A stretch of DNA of 64,000 bases. Origin: Streptomyces pyxinicus. Its GTDB lineage: Bacteria; Actinomycetota; Actinomycetes; Streptomycetales; Streptomycetaceae. Shown piece by piece: positions 30,921 to 42,142 of the stretch. A program made the position numbers and the translations under genes. Numbering within the stretch: the stretch's first letter is position 1; the number at the start of each line of letters is the position of its first letter. The stretch is taken from positions 248,001-312,000 of the forward strand of contig NZ_JANUGP010000003.1 in NCBI RefSeq assembly GCF_024753135.1, written 5' to 3'. The notes beneath the pieces were generated by a model. It searched no databases. It was given only the letters and a program-made list of their open reading frames with translations, and was not told where the DNA came from.

Positions 30921-33900
30921 GAGCGGGTCCTCTCGGCGGACGCGTCCCCGGCCAGGCCCGGCTCCGGGTCGCCGACCGCGTCCAGCAGCAGGTTCTCCAA
31001 GGCGGTCGCCATGGTGTGGATGGTCGGGTTATCGAAGATCAGCGCCAGCGGGATGTCGACCGACAGGGCGGTGCGCAGCCGGGAGACGATCCGGGTGGCG
31101 AGCAGCGAATGTCCGCCTAGGGCGAAGAAGTTGGCGTGGATGTCCAGCTCGGAGAGGTCCAGCACCTCCGCCCAGATGGCGTCGATCAGCTGCTCGGCCT
31201 CGGTGGCCGGCCGCACCGCGACCGCGTCCGCCTCGAAGCGCGGTGCGGGGAGGGCTCGGTGGTCGGTCTTGCCGTTGGCGTTGACGGGGATGTGGTCGAG
31301 GAGGGTGATGCTGGAGGGGATCATGTAGAGGGGGAGCTGGTCGCTGAGGTGGGTGTTGAGGTCGGTGAGGAAGGCGTCTTCGGTGCCGGTGTGGTCGGTG
31401 GTGAGGTAGGCGGCGAGTCGGTGGTCGCCGGGGGTGGGTTCCCATTTGGTGACGACGGCGTCGCGGACGTGAGGGTGGCGGCGCAGGGTGTGTTCGATCT
31501 CGGCGGGTTCGATGCGGATGCCGCGGATCTTGACCTGGCTGTCCGCACGCCCCAGGAAGGTCAACCTGCCGTCCGGGCGTCGTACGCCGCGGTCGCCGGT
31601 CCGGTAGAGCCGCTCACCCTCCGCGAACGGATGGGGGAGGAAGGCCGCGGCGGTCTTGCGGGCGTCGCCGAGATAGCCTCGGGCCAGGCCCGCACCGCCC
31701 AGGTAGAGCTCACCGGGGACACCGTCGGGTACCGGGTTGAGGTGCTCGTCCAGGACCAGGACCTGGTTGTTGGCGATGGCCTCACCGAGGGGCACGTCCG
31801 CCGCCCACGCGTCTTCGGGGAGGCAGGTGTGGCTGGTGGAGTCGATGGAGACTTCGGTGGCGCCCCATTGGTTGTGGAGTTGGGCGGGGGTGTGGGTGAG
31901 GCGGTCGTGGAATTTGGTGACGAGGTCGGGGCGGAGGGCTTCGCCGCTGGAGATGACGTGGCGGAGGTGGGTGAGGGGTGGCCGGGTGGGGGTGATCTCG
32001 TCGAGGAAGAGGGTGAGCATGGAGGGGACGAAGTGGAGGGCGGTGATGTGGTGGTCGGTGGTCCAGTCGGCGATGGCGCGGGGGTCGCGGTGCAGGCCTG
32101 GGGGGAGGATGACGACGGTGGCGCCGGCGATGAGGGGCCAGAGGATTTCTACGGCGGAGTCGTCGAAGCTGAGGACGGTTTTGTGCAGGACGGTGTCGCC
32201 GGGGGTGAGGGGGTAGTGGGCTTGCATCCACTGCATGCGGTTGGTCCAGCCGGTGTGGGTGGAGGCCACGCCTTTGGGGGTGCCGGTGGAGCCGGAGGTG
32301 TAGTAGAGGGAGATGAGGTTGTCGCCGGTGATGTCGTTGTCGGGGGGTGTGGGTGAGGTGTCGGTGAGGGTGCCGGGTCCGCAGTCCAGGATGGTGAACG
32401 TGTCGGCCGTACCGGTTCCGAGTGCGGTGGCGTGTTGGGTGTCTGTGCAGATGAGGGGTGCGCCGGCGTCGGTGAGGAGGGTGGTGACGCGGCCGACGGG
32501 GAGGTCGGGGTCCAGGGGGAGGAAGGCGCCGCCGGCTTTGAGGATGGCCAGGAGGGTGACGGTCATCTCGGCGGAGCGGTCCATCCAGAGGCCGACGGGG
32601 GTGTCCGCGGTGATGCCCATGGTGCGCAGGCGTGTGGCGAGGTGGTTGGCGCGGCCGGTGAGTTCGGCGTAGGTGAGGGTGGTGTCGGCGTCGGTGACGG
32701 CGGGGGCGTGCGGGGAGGCCGCCGCCACGGCGTCCACCAGATCGGTCAGCAGACCACCGGAGAACTCCACCCGCTCACCCAGCCCGCCACCGAGCGGCGC
32801 ACGCGCGTCGTCCGCGTCGGCACCGGCCGCCAGCTCGATCCGGTCCATCGGCCGTCCCGGATCGGCGACCGCCGACCGCAGCAGCGTGAGGTACTGGTCC
32901 ACCATCCGCCGCATGGTGTCCTCGTCGAACAGCGAGGAGGCGTACTCCCAGATCAGCGTGATCCGGTCGCGGTCCGGGTGGTCCTCATGCGCGCCCTGCT
33001 GGGCCCGGGGGACCACCACGATGTTCATGTCCATCTTGGACGAGCCGTTGTGCCGCTCCAGGACGGTGCCTCGCACGCCCCCGAACTCCAGGTCCGGGAC
33101 GATGGCGTTGTGGAAGCTGAACATCACCTGGAACAGCGGGTTGATGGACGGCACCCGCGGCGGCGCCACGGCCTCCACCAGCCGGTCCAGCGGCACATCC
33201 TGCCAGTCCGAGGTCTCCACGAGCACGTCGTTCACCCGGCGCCGCAGGCCGTCGAAGCCCGGCGAACCCGAGGTGTCCAACCGCAGCGGCAGGGTGTTCA
33301 CCACCATGCCCAGCATGCGCTCCGTCTCCGCCAGCCGGCGGTTGGCGGCGCCCGTGCCCACCACCAGGTCGCTCTGGCCCGAGTAGCGGCTCAGCAGGGC
33401 GGCGAAGCCCGAGAGCATCGACGCGAACAGCGTCACCCCCGACCGCTCGCTGGACTCCCGCAGAGCACGGCTCAGTTCGGCCGGCAGCTCCACCCGCAAC
33501 GCCGCGCCGTGGAACGACGGGACACGCGGCCGGGGACGGTCCGTCGGCAGGTCGAGGACGAGCGGAGCGTCCTTCAAATGCCCCTTCCAGTAGTCGAGAT
33601 GACGTTCCAGCACCTCGTCCCGCATCCAGGCACGCTGCCAGGCGGCGAAGTCGGCGTACTGGACGGGCGGTTCGGGCAGCGGTGACGGCCGGCCGGCCGC
33701 CAGCTCCGGGTAGATCGCGCGGATCTCGTCGAGGAGCACACCGAACGACCAGCCGTCGTGCACGAAGTGGTGCTCCACCTGGACGAGGGTGTGGTCGTCG
33801 GCGGCGTGCCGGATCAGCAGCCAGCGGGCCAGCGGCGGATCGGTCAGCTCGAACGGACGACGGATCGTCTCCCGTACGACGTCCTCGGTACGCCGCTCCC

Positions 33901-35950
33901 GGTCCGCCTCCGGCACGTCCTCAAGGTCGACCACGGGCAGCCGGACCGTCATCGGCGGACGGACCTCCTGCATCGGCACGCCGTCGACCGTGGTGAACGC
34001 CGTACGGAAGATCTCGTGCCGGCGGACCACCTCGGTGATCGTCGCGCCCAGCGCCTCCGCGTCGAGCGGACCGCGCAGCCGGATGGTGGCCTGGGCGTTG
34101 TAGGCCAGGTTGCCCGGGGAGAGCTGCTCCAGGAACCAGATCCGCTCCTGCGGGAACGACAGCGGCAGCGGACGGTCCCGGTCCACCCGGACCACCGGCG
34201 GCAGCGGCGGCGCGGCGCGGTCCCGCCGGTCCAGCTCGGCGGCCATCCGGGCCACCGTGCGCTGCTCGTAGATGCTCGATATCGGCAGCTCGGTGCGGAA
34301 CTCCGAACGCACCCGCGCCGCGAGACGGCCCGCGAGCAGCGAGTGCCCGCCCAGCAGGAAGAAGTCGTCGTCGACGCCGACACCGTCGATGCCGAGGAAC
34401 CCGGCGACGATCTCCGCCAGCCGCCGCTCGGTCTCGGTGCGGGCCCCGGTCCCGCCGCCGCCCAGACCCAGCGAAGCGCGGTCCAGGGCGGGCAGCGCGG
34501 CCCGGTCCAGCTTGCCGTTGGGCAGCAGCGGCAGCCGGTCGATCAGCGCGACGGACGGCACCATGAAGTGCGGCAGCCGCCCGGCGGCGAACTCGCGCAG
34601 CTCCAGCGGCTCCGCGGACGGTGCCACGACATAGCCGACCAGCCGGTCCTCGTCACCGACCCGGGCCACGACCACCGCGACGTCCCGCACGGCGGGATGC
34701 TCGCGCAGCACCCCGGCGATCTCGTCGGGCTCGATCCGGAAGCCGTTCAGCTTGACCTGCTGGTCGATGCGACCGAGGAAGTCCAGCTCGCCGTCCGGCG
34801 TCATCCGCACCAGGTCACCGGTGCGGTAGGCCCGCTCGCCGGGGGCGTCGGGGTCGGCCACGAAGCGCTCGGCGGTCAGAACCGGCCGGCCGATGTACCC
34901 GCGGGCCACCCCCGCGCCGCCGACGACCAGTTCACCCGGCTCACCGGCCGGCACGGGGCGCAGCGACTCGTCCAGCACGTACAGGCGGACGCCGTCGATG
35001 GCCCGGCCGATGACCGGCTTGCCGCCGCCCTCCCGGGTCCGGGACACCGAGGCCCACACGGTGGTCTCCGTCGGGCCGTACGCGTTGAACATGGCCCGGC
35101 CCGGCGCCCACCGGTCGACCAGCTGCTGGGGAAGGGCCTCCCCGGCGCACACGATCGTCTCCAGGTACGGCAGTTCCCGCTCCGGCACCATCGCGAGCAC
35201 GCTCGGAGGCAGGGTGATGTGGCTGATCCGGGTGTCGGCGAGGAAGTCGCCCAGGCCGGGCCCGTACAGGACGTCACGGCGCGGAGGCAGGACCAGGGTG
35301 GCGCCCGAGCACAGCGCCATGGCCAGTTCGAAGACGGACGCGTCGAAGCTGGGGGAGGCGAACTGGAGGACCCGGTGGCCCGGGCGCACCGTGAACGTGC
35401 TGCGCTGGGCGTCGGCCAGGTTGGCGAGCCCGCGCTGGGTGAGCGTCACACCCTTGGGCCGGCCCGTGGACCCGGAGGTGTAGATGACGTACGCCGCGGA
35501 ATCCGGGTGCGAGCGGGGCAGCGGGAGCGGTTCGACGGGCGCGGTGTCGTCGGCCGGGTCCGCGAGCGGGACGCCGAGACCGCGCAGCCACTCGGGTGCG
35601 GACGCGTCGGCGACGACCAGCGCGGCGCCCGAGTCACGGATCATGTACGACAGCCGGTCGGCCGGGTACGAGGGGTCCAGCGGCAGCCAGGCGGCGCCCG
35701 CGCGGGCCACGGCGAGCACCGAGGCCACCAGGTCGAGCGACGGCTCCAGGAACACGCCGACCGTCGCGCCGGGACCGACGCCGAGGGACCGCAGACGGGC
35801 GGCCGAGGCGGCGGCGCGGGCGTCGAGTTCGGCGTACGTCAGCTGCCGGTCGCCGAACTCTGCCGCGGGCTGGTCGGGGGTTGCTGCTGCTTGCCGGATG
35901 AAATTGTCGAGGAAGAGTCCGGAATCTGCTGAGGTCACGGAGGTCTCCAT
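30917..35950 (-). CDS. Non-ribosomal peptide synthetase, loading and second module A-T-C-A-T
   Basis: A 1677-residue protein beginning directly with an adenylation domain, so it is the initiation subunit. In A1, YTSGSTGRPKG begins at 157; its code D-A-F-T-V-A-A-V-W-K is aromatic-like (close to Phe/Tyr codes). T1 serine is 537. The condensation domain has HHFVHDG at 727-733. A2 has YTSGSTG from 1217, NQWGATE and code D-D-V-H-I-S-Q-I-D-K, as in the next NRPS. T2 serine is 1615. The last bases overlap the following NRPS start (ATGA). There are no epimerase or methyltransferase domains. With the two downstream proteins it forms a four-module line. The substrate for A1 is a low-confidence reading. 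Confidence 0.95.
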   Translation of the reverse strand: METSVTSADSGLFLDNFIRQAAATPDQPAAEFGDRQLTYAELDARAAASAARLRSLGVGPGATVGVFLEPSLDLVASVLAVARAGAAWLPLDPSYPADRLSYMIRDSGAALVVADASAPEWLRGLGVPLADPADDTAPVEPLPLPRSHPDSAAYVIYTSGSTGRPKGVTLTQRGLANLADAQRSTFTVRPGHRVLQFASPSFDASVFELAMALCSGATLVLPPRRDVLYGPGLGDFLADTRISHITLPPSVLAMVPERELPYLETIVCAGEALPQQLVDRWAPGRAMFNAYGPTETTVWASVSRTREGGGKPVIGRAIDGVRLYVLDESLRPVPAGEPGELVVGGAGVARGYIGRPVLTAERFVADPDAPGERAYRTGDLVRMTPDGELDFLGRIDQQVKLNGFRIEPDEIAGVLREHPAVRDVAVVVARVGDEDRLVGYVVAPSAEPLELREFAAGRLPHFMVPSVALIDRLPLLPNGKLDRAALPALDRASLGLGGGGTGARTETERRLAEIVAGFLGIDGVGVDDDFFLLGGHSLLAGRLAARVRSEFRTELPISSIYEQRTVARMAAELDRRDRAAPPLPPVVRVDRDRPLPLSFPQERIWFLEQLSPGNLAYNAQATIRLRGPLDAEALGATITEVVRRHEIFRTAFTTVDGVPMQEVRPPMTVRLPVVDLEDVPEADRERRTEDVVRETIRRPFELTDPPLARWLLIRHAADDHTLVQVEHHFVHDGWSFGVLLDEIRAIYPELAAGRPSPLPEPPVQYADFAAWQRAWMRDEVLERHLDYWKGHLKDAPLVLDLPTDRPRPRVPSFHGAALRVELPAELSRALRESSERSGVTLFASMLSGFAALLSRYSGQSDLVVGTGAANRRLAETERMLGMVVNTLPLRLDTSGSPGFDGLRRRVNDVLVETSDWQDVPLDRLVEAVAPPRVPSINPLFQVMFSFHNAIVPDLEFGGVRGTVLERHNGSSKMDMNIVVVPRAQQGAHEDHPDRDRITLIWEYASSLFDEDTMRRMVDQYLTLLRSAVADPGRPMDRIELAAGADADDARAPLGGGLGERVEFSGGLLTDLVDAVAAASPHAPAVTDADTTLTYAELTGRANHLATRLRTMGITADTPVGLWMDRSAEMTVTLLAILKAGGAFLPLDPDLPVGRVTTLLTDAGAPLICTDTQHATALGTGTADTFTILDCGPGTLTDTSPTPPDNDITGDNLISLYYTSGSTGTPKGVASTHTGWTNRMQWMQAHYPLTPGDTVLHKTVLSFDDSAVEILWPLIAGATVVILPPGLHRDPRAIADWTTDHHITALHFVPSMLTLFLDEITPTRPPLTHLRHVISSGEALRPDLVTKFHDRLTHTPAQLHNQWGATEVSIDSTSHTCLPEDAWAADVPLGEAIANNQVLVLDEHLNPVPDGVPGELYLGGAGLARGYLGDARKTAAAFLPHPFAEGERLYRTGDRGVRRPDGRLTFLGRADSQVKIRGIRIEPAEIEHTLRRHPHVRDAVVTKWEPTPGDHRLAAYLTTDHTGTEDAFLTDLNTHLSDQLPLYMIPSSITLLDHIPVNANGKTDHRALPAPRFEADAVAVRPATEAEQLIDAIWAEVLDLSELDIHANFFALGGHSLLATRIVSRLRTALSVDIPLALIFDNPTIHTMATALENLLLDAVGDPEPGLAGDASAERTRS
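31818..32780 (-). repeat. Near-identical adenylation-domain repeat, copy 2
   Basis: This is the partner of 28444-29406 in direct orientation, about 3.37 kb away. It covers most of the A2 core, including the specificity-determining positions, so both modules should share a substrate. The repeat begins at the C-to-A linker (the segment encoding RVEFSGGLLTDLVDAV), a natural exchange boundary. Confidence 0.88.
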
Positions 35951-36186
35951 GAGGGGCTGTGGCGGACGGGCGACGACCGGGGGACGGGGGCGGCCGCGCC
36001 GGCCCGGGGGCCGGCCGCGGTGCGCCCCGCCGCCCGGCTCGCCCTGCTTCGGCGGTTACGGGCAGACGCGGGCGGACGTCCGGGAAACGAGGGGTGCTTG
36101 TGTGCTGCTTGCGACGGCGATCATCGATCGGTGCAGCCACGCTAACCGCGCCACGACGGCCGGAACGGCACTGTCAGGGGCCCTTG

Positions 36187-36219
36187 GAGCGGCACTTCAA
36201 AGTGCCGGTCGTGCCGCTC
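36187..36219 (-). promoter_or_regulatory. Overlapping alternative hairpins between exporter and NRPS genes
   Basis: CGGCACTT/AAGTGCCG (36190-36207) and GAGCGGCAC/GTGCCGCTC (36187-36195 with 36211-36219) are two inverted repeats sharing arms, starting at the exporter's stop codon. They lie at the head of the 267-base leader of the first NRPS, which otherwise holds no gene. They could be a terminator/attenuator or a dyad operator. Confidence 0.4.
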
Positions 36220-37519
36220 ACGCCTCCCGGACGGCCTCGGGCGGGGTCCTGCGGGCCAACGGCGAGGGCAGGGCCCACAGGCAGGCGGTGAGCGCCCCGG
36301 CCGCGGCGGCCCACAGCGTGGCCCGCAACCCCAGCGGACCGGCGACGGCACCCGCGAGCAGCGAGGCGAGCGGCCGCACGCCGAGGTTCACCCCCTGGTA
36401 GGCGCCGAACACGCTGGACCGCACGGCGTCCGGGACCTGCGAGGTCAACAAGGTCGCCGCCGTGATGTCGATCCATATGACACCCGTCGCCGAGCCGAAC
36501 TGAGCGCCGACCAGCATCAGCAGAGTCATCGTCCCGGAGCCGTGGGCCGCCGGGATCAGCAGCAGCGGGGCGGGGGTCACCAGGCAGCCGAGCAGGAAGG
36601 TACGGCCCACTCCGAGCCGCCGGGTCAGCGCGGTCGCCGAGACCGCGCCCACCACCGCACCGACGGCTCCGGCACTCAGCACCGTGCCGAGCAGGCCCGC
36701 GCTCAGGCCGAGGGTGGTGGTGGCGTACAGGACGAAGAGGGTGGTGGTCACGAAGCAGAAGAAGTTGACCGTCGCGGTGGCGGCCAGCGCCGCCCGGACG
36801 GTCCGGGACCGGACGATGAACCGGCCGGCCGCCCGCAGTTGGGCGCGATCCCGCGACGGCGGTGCCTCCTGCGGCGCGATCCGCGCCAGCTGCACGGCCG
36901 AGACGAGATACGACAACGCGTCCACCAGCAGGGCGACGGGCGCGGAGAACAACTGGACCAGGAAGCCGGCGACACCGGGCCCGACGACCTTCGCCATGGC
37001 CCGGCTGCCACTGCCCAACGCGTTGCCCTGCACATAACCGCCCGGCGGCACCAACGCCTTGAACAGCGGCGAGTTGCACACCTCGAACAGCACGGACAGC
37101 AGGCCGACGCCGAACGCCACCGTGAACAGGACGGAGAACGTCAGCATGTCGAGGGCGTACGCCACGGGCAGGGTCAGCAGCAGCGTGAAACGGCCCAGGT
37201 CCGCGGCGATCATGACCCGACGACGGTGCCGGCGCCGGTCCGCCCAGAGCCCGGCATAGGGCCCGAACAGCAGGTGCGGCAGCCACACCGCGGCACCGAG
37301 ATACCCCATCTGGGCCGCGTCGGCGTGTACGACGGTGACGGAGATGAGGGGGATGGCGAGCGCCGACACCTGGTCACCCAGGTACGACACCGTCTGCGCC
37401 GTCCAGTAGCGGCGGAACGCGGTGTCGTACAGCAGGCCGGGAAGCCAGGACAGGGCGCGGGAGCGGGCGGCCGGCCGGGTGGCGGGGGCGGCGGTCTCCT
37501 CGGGGGCGGGCACGTGCAC
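36218..37519 (-). CDS. MFS transporter, probable peptide exporter
   Basis: A 433-residue integral membrane protein with about 12 hydrophobic segments. After a short cytoplasmic N-terminus come FRRYWTAQTVSYLGDQVSAL and a loop-2 motif GLWADRRRHRRRVMIAADLG typical of the MFS enterobactin-exporter-like (EntS/MFS_3) group. GTG at 37519 is chosen because AGGAAGG lies 7 bases upstream. It precedes the NRPS genes on the same strand with a 267-base gap. It is the likely exporter of, and self-protection against, the cluster's peptide. Substrate assignment rests on context. Confidence 0.88.
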   Translation of the reverse strand: MHVPAPEETAAPATRPAARSRALSWLPGLLYDTAFRRYWTAQTVSYLGDQVSALAIPLISVTVVHADAAQMGYLGAAVWLPHLLFGPYAGLWADRRRHRRRVMIAADLGRFTLLLTLPVAYALDMLTFSVLFTVAFGVGLLSVLFEVCNSPLFKALVPPGGYVQGNALGSGSRAMAKVVGPGVAGFLVQLFSAPVALLVDALSYLVSAVQLARIAPQEAPPSRDRAQLRAAGRFIVRSRTVRAALAATATVNFFCFVTTTLFVLYATTTLGLSAGLLGTVLSAGAVGAVVGAVSATALTRRLGVGRTFLLGCLVTPAPLLLIPAAHGSGTMTLLMLVGAQFGSATGVIWIDITAATLLTSQVPDAVRSSVFGAYQGVNLGVRPLASLLAGAVAGPLGLRATLWAAAAGALTACLWALPSPLARRTPPEAVREA

Positions 37520-38137
37520 GGGAGGGCCTTCCTGTGGTCGTCGGGCATGGCGTGCGGCGAGATGCCCGTGGCCGCACGGCATACCGGGACCGGAGCGGAC
37601 CGCCCGACGCGAAGCACGGGCCGACCGGCTCCACGGCATGGCACACGACCACGACCGTTCGATGACCCGAGCCGCCGGAAGCACATGACCCGGCCGGGGT
37701 GAGGTGTGGACCGCCCGCCCCACCTTGCAGACCCCCCGACCGAACCTCCACGATAGCGCGCCGCCACGACACTGGAACCGTCGACGAGGATGACGCTCGA
37801 CGAGCGCGCAAGGGCTTGCGTTCCGACGACCCCATCTCAGTCAGGTCGCGGTTCGCCGTGTGTGACGGCGCCCCGTCCGTACAGGAATGTTGTCGGAACC
37901 ATCGCGGAGAACAGTCGCACCACCGACTAGTCCACCGGCGGCGGAGATCCGGCCAAGAAGGGCGCGGCACGCTTCGCCTACTACGCGTCGCTGACTCCGA
38001 GTGCGAAGCCGGGAGGGGAGGAACGCGCGAAGCCCAGCACATCAAGGCGGCGTTCACGCATCCGCTGCACCGTCCGGATCATCGGCCGAAGTGTCTCGCG
38101 TCGGAAGCGACGGCCCGCTCCCGAGGCGGTACGGCGG
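37520..38137. other. Gene-free boundary region upstream of the exporter
   Basis: 618 bases without a convincing gene. Several open frames cross it on both strands, but none shows consistent GC3 bias, a ribosome site or a recognisable motif. The part next to 37519 should contain the promoter of the exporter/NRPS operon. The rest appears to be decayed sequence continuous with the pseudogene that follows. Confidence 0.5.
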
Positions 38138-38640
38138 CTACGAACCGGCAGGCCAGAACTGCACGAGGTAGCGCTCGACTCCTTTGATGCTCTCCTCGCT
38201 CTCGGCCAAGGACTTGACTTCAGCTCGGCCCGCGGAACTGATACGCACACGCCACGACCCGCCCGAGTCCGCCAGCGTGATCAGGTCATTGAGTCGACCC
38301 AGGCTCATTGACCACACCGCGACCTGGTCGCTGACCGATTCGAAGTCCGCCTCCGCCTGCTCTTCTTACGCTGCGGCGTCTTGCACAGGCGCGGGCCTGT
38401 CCCACACCTCGGCCGTGAGAGAGGCGGTGTGGGTATGGCCGGCGCTCGTGATGTCCAGGCGTCCGGGATGGGTGCTCAGGAAGGTGCCGAAGTTGAACTC
38501 GTCCGGGAACTCCGGATCAAGGCAGGCGTCGTCGGTTCCTGCAGCGCGAACGCGTGGTGACCCACGAAAACATCAACATGCTGCCCACGGACACCCTGTG
38601 GCACGAGACGGCGCCCCACAGGATGTAGACGACTGGCCAT
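38138..38640 (-). pseudogene. Degraded gene of an uncharacterised actinobacterial family
   Basis: The reading begins with ATG at 38640 (MASRLHPVGRRL, then HVDVFVGHHAFALQEP). It must shift frame near 38525-38545 to continue as DPEFPDEFNFGTFLSTHPGR and LDITSAGHTHTASLTAEVWD. It meets an in-frame TAA at 38366-38368 (after QDAAA), then continues in the same frame (EEQAEADFESVSDQVAVWSM, ISSAGRAEVKSLAE, GVERYLVQFWPAGS) to TAG at 38138. The protein-like text on both sides of the stop shows it was one gene. It resembles small Streptomyces proteins of unknown function, often beside competence or toxin-like genes. With two lesions it should be non-functional, barring sequencing error. Confidence 0.75.
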
Positions 38641-38852
38641 CGCCTGCGATCATCTGGCGCCGCCGCCGACCGGGACGACCAGGCCCGTGCCGCCGACCTC
38701 ACGGTCGAGCCGTGGAAGCAACCCGTCGAGCCCGCACTGTGGTAGCGGCTCTGTCGGATGTGAGTCGCCCATGCCGAGGACCTGCGCAGCGAACCAGGCG
38801 CGGCCCAAGCGGGTGGCGGCGGCGCGAAGCGGGCCGGTGCGCCGCGCTCGAC
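38641..38852. other. Mosaic of short non-functional coding pieces
   Basis: Both strands show short protein-like runs without starts: - strand RLGRAWFAAQVLGMGD through to a TGA at about 38651, and + strand ADLTVEPWKQPVEP ending TAG near 38745. Neither is long or bounded enough to call. It is interpreted as junction debris between the pseudogene and the IS remnant. Confidence 0.35.
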
Positions 38853-38945
38853 AGCGGCACGTCGATCACCGTGAACAACGCGTCCAGCGACAGCCGCCAG
38901 GTGCTCATCGAGTCGAACTGGCAGCTGTGCGAACAGAAGCCCGGG
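38853..38945 (+). pseudogene. PASTA-like domain fragment
   Basis: The + strand reads SGTSITVNNASSDSR, then QVLIESNWQLCEQKPG, the spacing seen in PASTA/excalibur-type extracellular domains of Streptomyces (...VLxxSNWxVCxQxPxxG). It has no start and ends where the transposase remnant begins on the other strand. It is probably a piece of a surface-protein gene cut by the insertion or a deletion. The reading is short, so certainty is low. Confidence 0.35.
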
Positions 38946-38948
38946 GAT

Positions 38949-39049
38949 GTTGCGATCTCTGTACCGATCCTTGTCGAAGCCGGGGGTCGTCCGCCACATG
39001 ACCCCCGGCGCAGGCGGGCGGTCTTGCCGTTCTTCTGCTCTGGGATCAG
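38949..39049 (-). mobile_element. Remnant of an IS5-type transposase gene
   Basis: The - strand reads LIPEQKNGKTARLRRGSCGG, the conserved stretch of IS5-family (Streptomyces type) transposases. After a one-base loss it continues (P)FDKDRYRDRN, the segment that normally leads into the catalytic ...VERxxNRLK. It is cut off immediately after RDRN. Only about 35 residues survive, with a frameshift, and no terminal inverted repeats were found. It is inactive, but marks past insertion activity at the edge of the biosynthetic cluster. Confidence 0.7.
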
Positions 39050-39091
39050 TCAAATGGGTGGCACACCAGGTCGGGCGCCCTTTCGCATGCT

Positions 39092-40615
<1,524 letters not shown>

Positions 40616-40671
40616 GCTGGTGTGCCTCCCGGTGCGGCACTGCCCGTCGTTGGGCAGCTCTCGGCGCGAGG

Positions 40672-41979
40672 TTAGACCGGCGGACGTTGCAAGTACGTTG
40701 CGCCGCGGGCCCGCCCCGTCGCGCGGCCGGCCGGAGCGGCCAGTTCGGCCTCCAGCGCGGCGAGCCGGGCCCGGACCGGAGCCGTCGGACGCACCGCCGC
40801 CAGCGCCCGCCACACCGCGAGGTCGTCCTCGCCCCACCCCGCCCGCGCCCAGTCCGCCAGCAGATCCGGATCGCGGTGCGCGATCAGCGCCGAACGAAGC
40901 CCATCGGCCAGCCGGTCCCGCATCCGTACGATCGCCGGTGCCTGTGACCCCGGCAGCAGCGGCCCGGAGTAGCCCTGCGCCGCCGCCGTGACCGCACCCG
41001 CCTCCAGCCGCCGCTCCACCGTGGTGGCATCAGATTCGACCACCACCGTGAGCTGGTACGGCCGCGAGGCGAGCAGTCCTGGTCCCAACAGCCGCCGTAG
41101 CCGGGCGAGTTCCGCACGCAGCGTCACCGGGGTCACCGACTCGTCCGCGTACAGCGCGCACAGGAGCGCGTCACCGGTCAGGCCCTCCGGATGGCGCGAC
41201 AGCAGGACCAGGATCTCGCTGTGCCGCCGGCTCAGCCGCAGCCGGCGCCCGTCGAGGAGCAGCTCCGCCTCGTCCCGGCCCAGCGCCCGCAGCAGGGGTG
41301 TGTCCGGGGCCCGGGACGGTGGAGCGAGCAGGGCGAGCTGTGCCTCCGCCGCCCGCGCCACCGCCTGCACGAAGCCGAGGCTGTGCGGGTGTGCCAGCTC
41401 GTCCCCGCCCGTGATGTCCACGGCCCCCAGCACCCGCCCGGTACGCGGATCGTGCACCGGCGCCGCCGCGCACGTCCACGGCTGCACCCGCCGTATGAAG
41501 TGCTCCGCCGCGAACACCTGCACCGGACGGTCCACGGCGACCGCCGTACCGGGCGCGTTGGTGCCCACCGCGGTCTCCGACCAGCGCGCGCCGGGCACGA
41601 AGTTCATGCCGTCCGCCCGGCGCAGCGTAGCCGGATGCCCCTCCACCCACAGCAGCCGGCCGTGCGCGTCGCACACCGCCAGCAGATGCTCGCCGTCGGC
41701 CGCGAACGTGCCCAGCAGCTCACGGAACAGCGGCATCACCCGGGCCAGCGGATGCTGTGCGCGATAGGTGCCGAGGTCGCCGTCGGTCAGCTCCACGCTG
41801 GCCGTGCCGTCCGGGCCGACGCCGGCCCGGGCGCTGCGCCACCAGGAGTCCGCCACCACCGGCCGCACCGGCCGCGGCACCGTGCCCACCGAGGTGAACG
41901 TCTCGTGCGCCCGGCGCAGCATCCGGGCGCGCTCGGCGGGATCGGCCCCCGGTTCCAGGGCCACCCACTGATCGGTCAA
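40672..41979 (-). CDS. GAF-domain transcriptional regulator (AcoR-like, sigma-54-independent)
   Basis: A 435-residue protein; TTG at 41979 is chosen because AGGGAGG sits 5 bases upstream and the frame further up has no ribosome site. The N-terminal half is a GAF-type sensor ([53 protein letters not shown]), as in acetoin and aldehyde regulators. The C-terminal part ([37 protein letters not shown]) is a winged-helix DNA-binding domain. No AAA+ sigma-54 domain is present. It most likely controls the adjacent aldehyde dehydrogenase in response to alcohol or aldehyde. Confidence 0.85.
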   Translation of the reverse strand: MTDQWVALEPGADPAERARMLRRAHETFTSVGTVPRPVRPVVADSWWRSARAGVGPDGTASVELTDGDLGTYRAQHPLARVMPLFRELLGTFAADGEHLLAVCDAHGRLLWVEGHPATLRRADGMNFVPGARWSETAVGTNAPGTAVAVDRPVQVFAAEHFIRRVQPWTCAAAPVHDPRTGRVLGAVDITGGDELAHPHSLGFVQAVARAAEAQLALLAPPSRAPDTPLLRALGRDEAELLLDGRRLRLSRRHSEILVLLSRHPEGLTGDALLCALYADESVTPVTLRAELARLRRLLGPGLLASRPYQLTVVVESDATTVERRLEAGAVTAAAQGYSGPLLPGSQAPAIVRMRDRLADGLRSALIAHRDPDLLADWARAGWGEDDLAVWRALAAVRPTAPVRARLAALEAELAAPAGRATGRARGATYLQRPPV

Positions 41980-42142
41980 CTCTGCCTCCCTGGCGGATCG
42001 AAGGCGGTGATGCGGCTCGGAGCCATCGTCACGCGCCGTGTTCGCACGGACAACCGGTCGTGCACCGGTTCCTGCGCGGCATGGGAAGTCCGCTCCCTTC
42101 TCCGGTCCTGCGCGCGCCGCCTCCGGTGCCGGTGGCCACCTG

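Noticed and set aside
37699..38250. Open frames on both strands between the exporter and the pseudogene
   Set aside because: Irregular codon use, no ribosome sites and no recognisable motifs.
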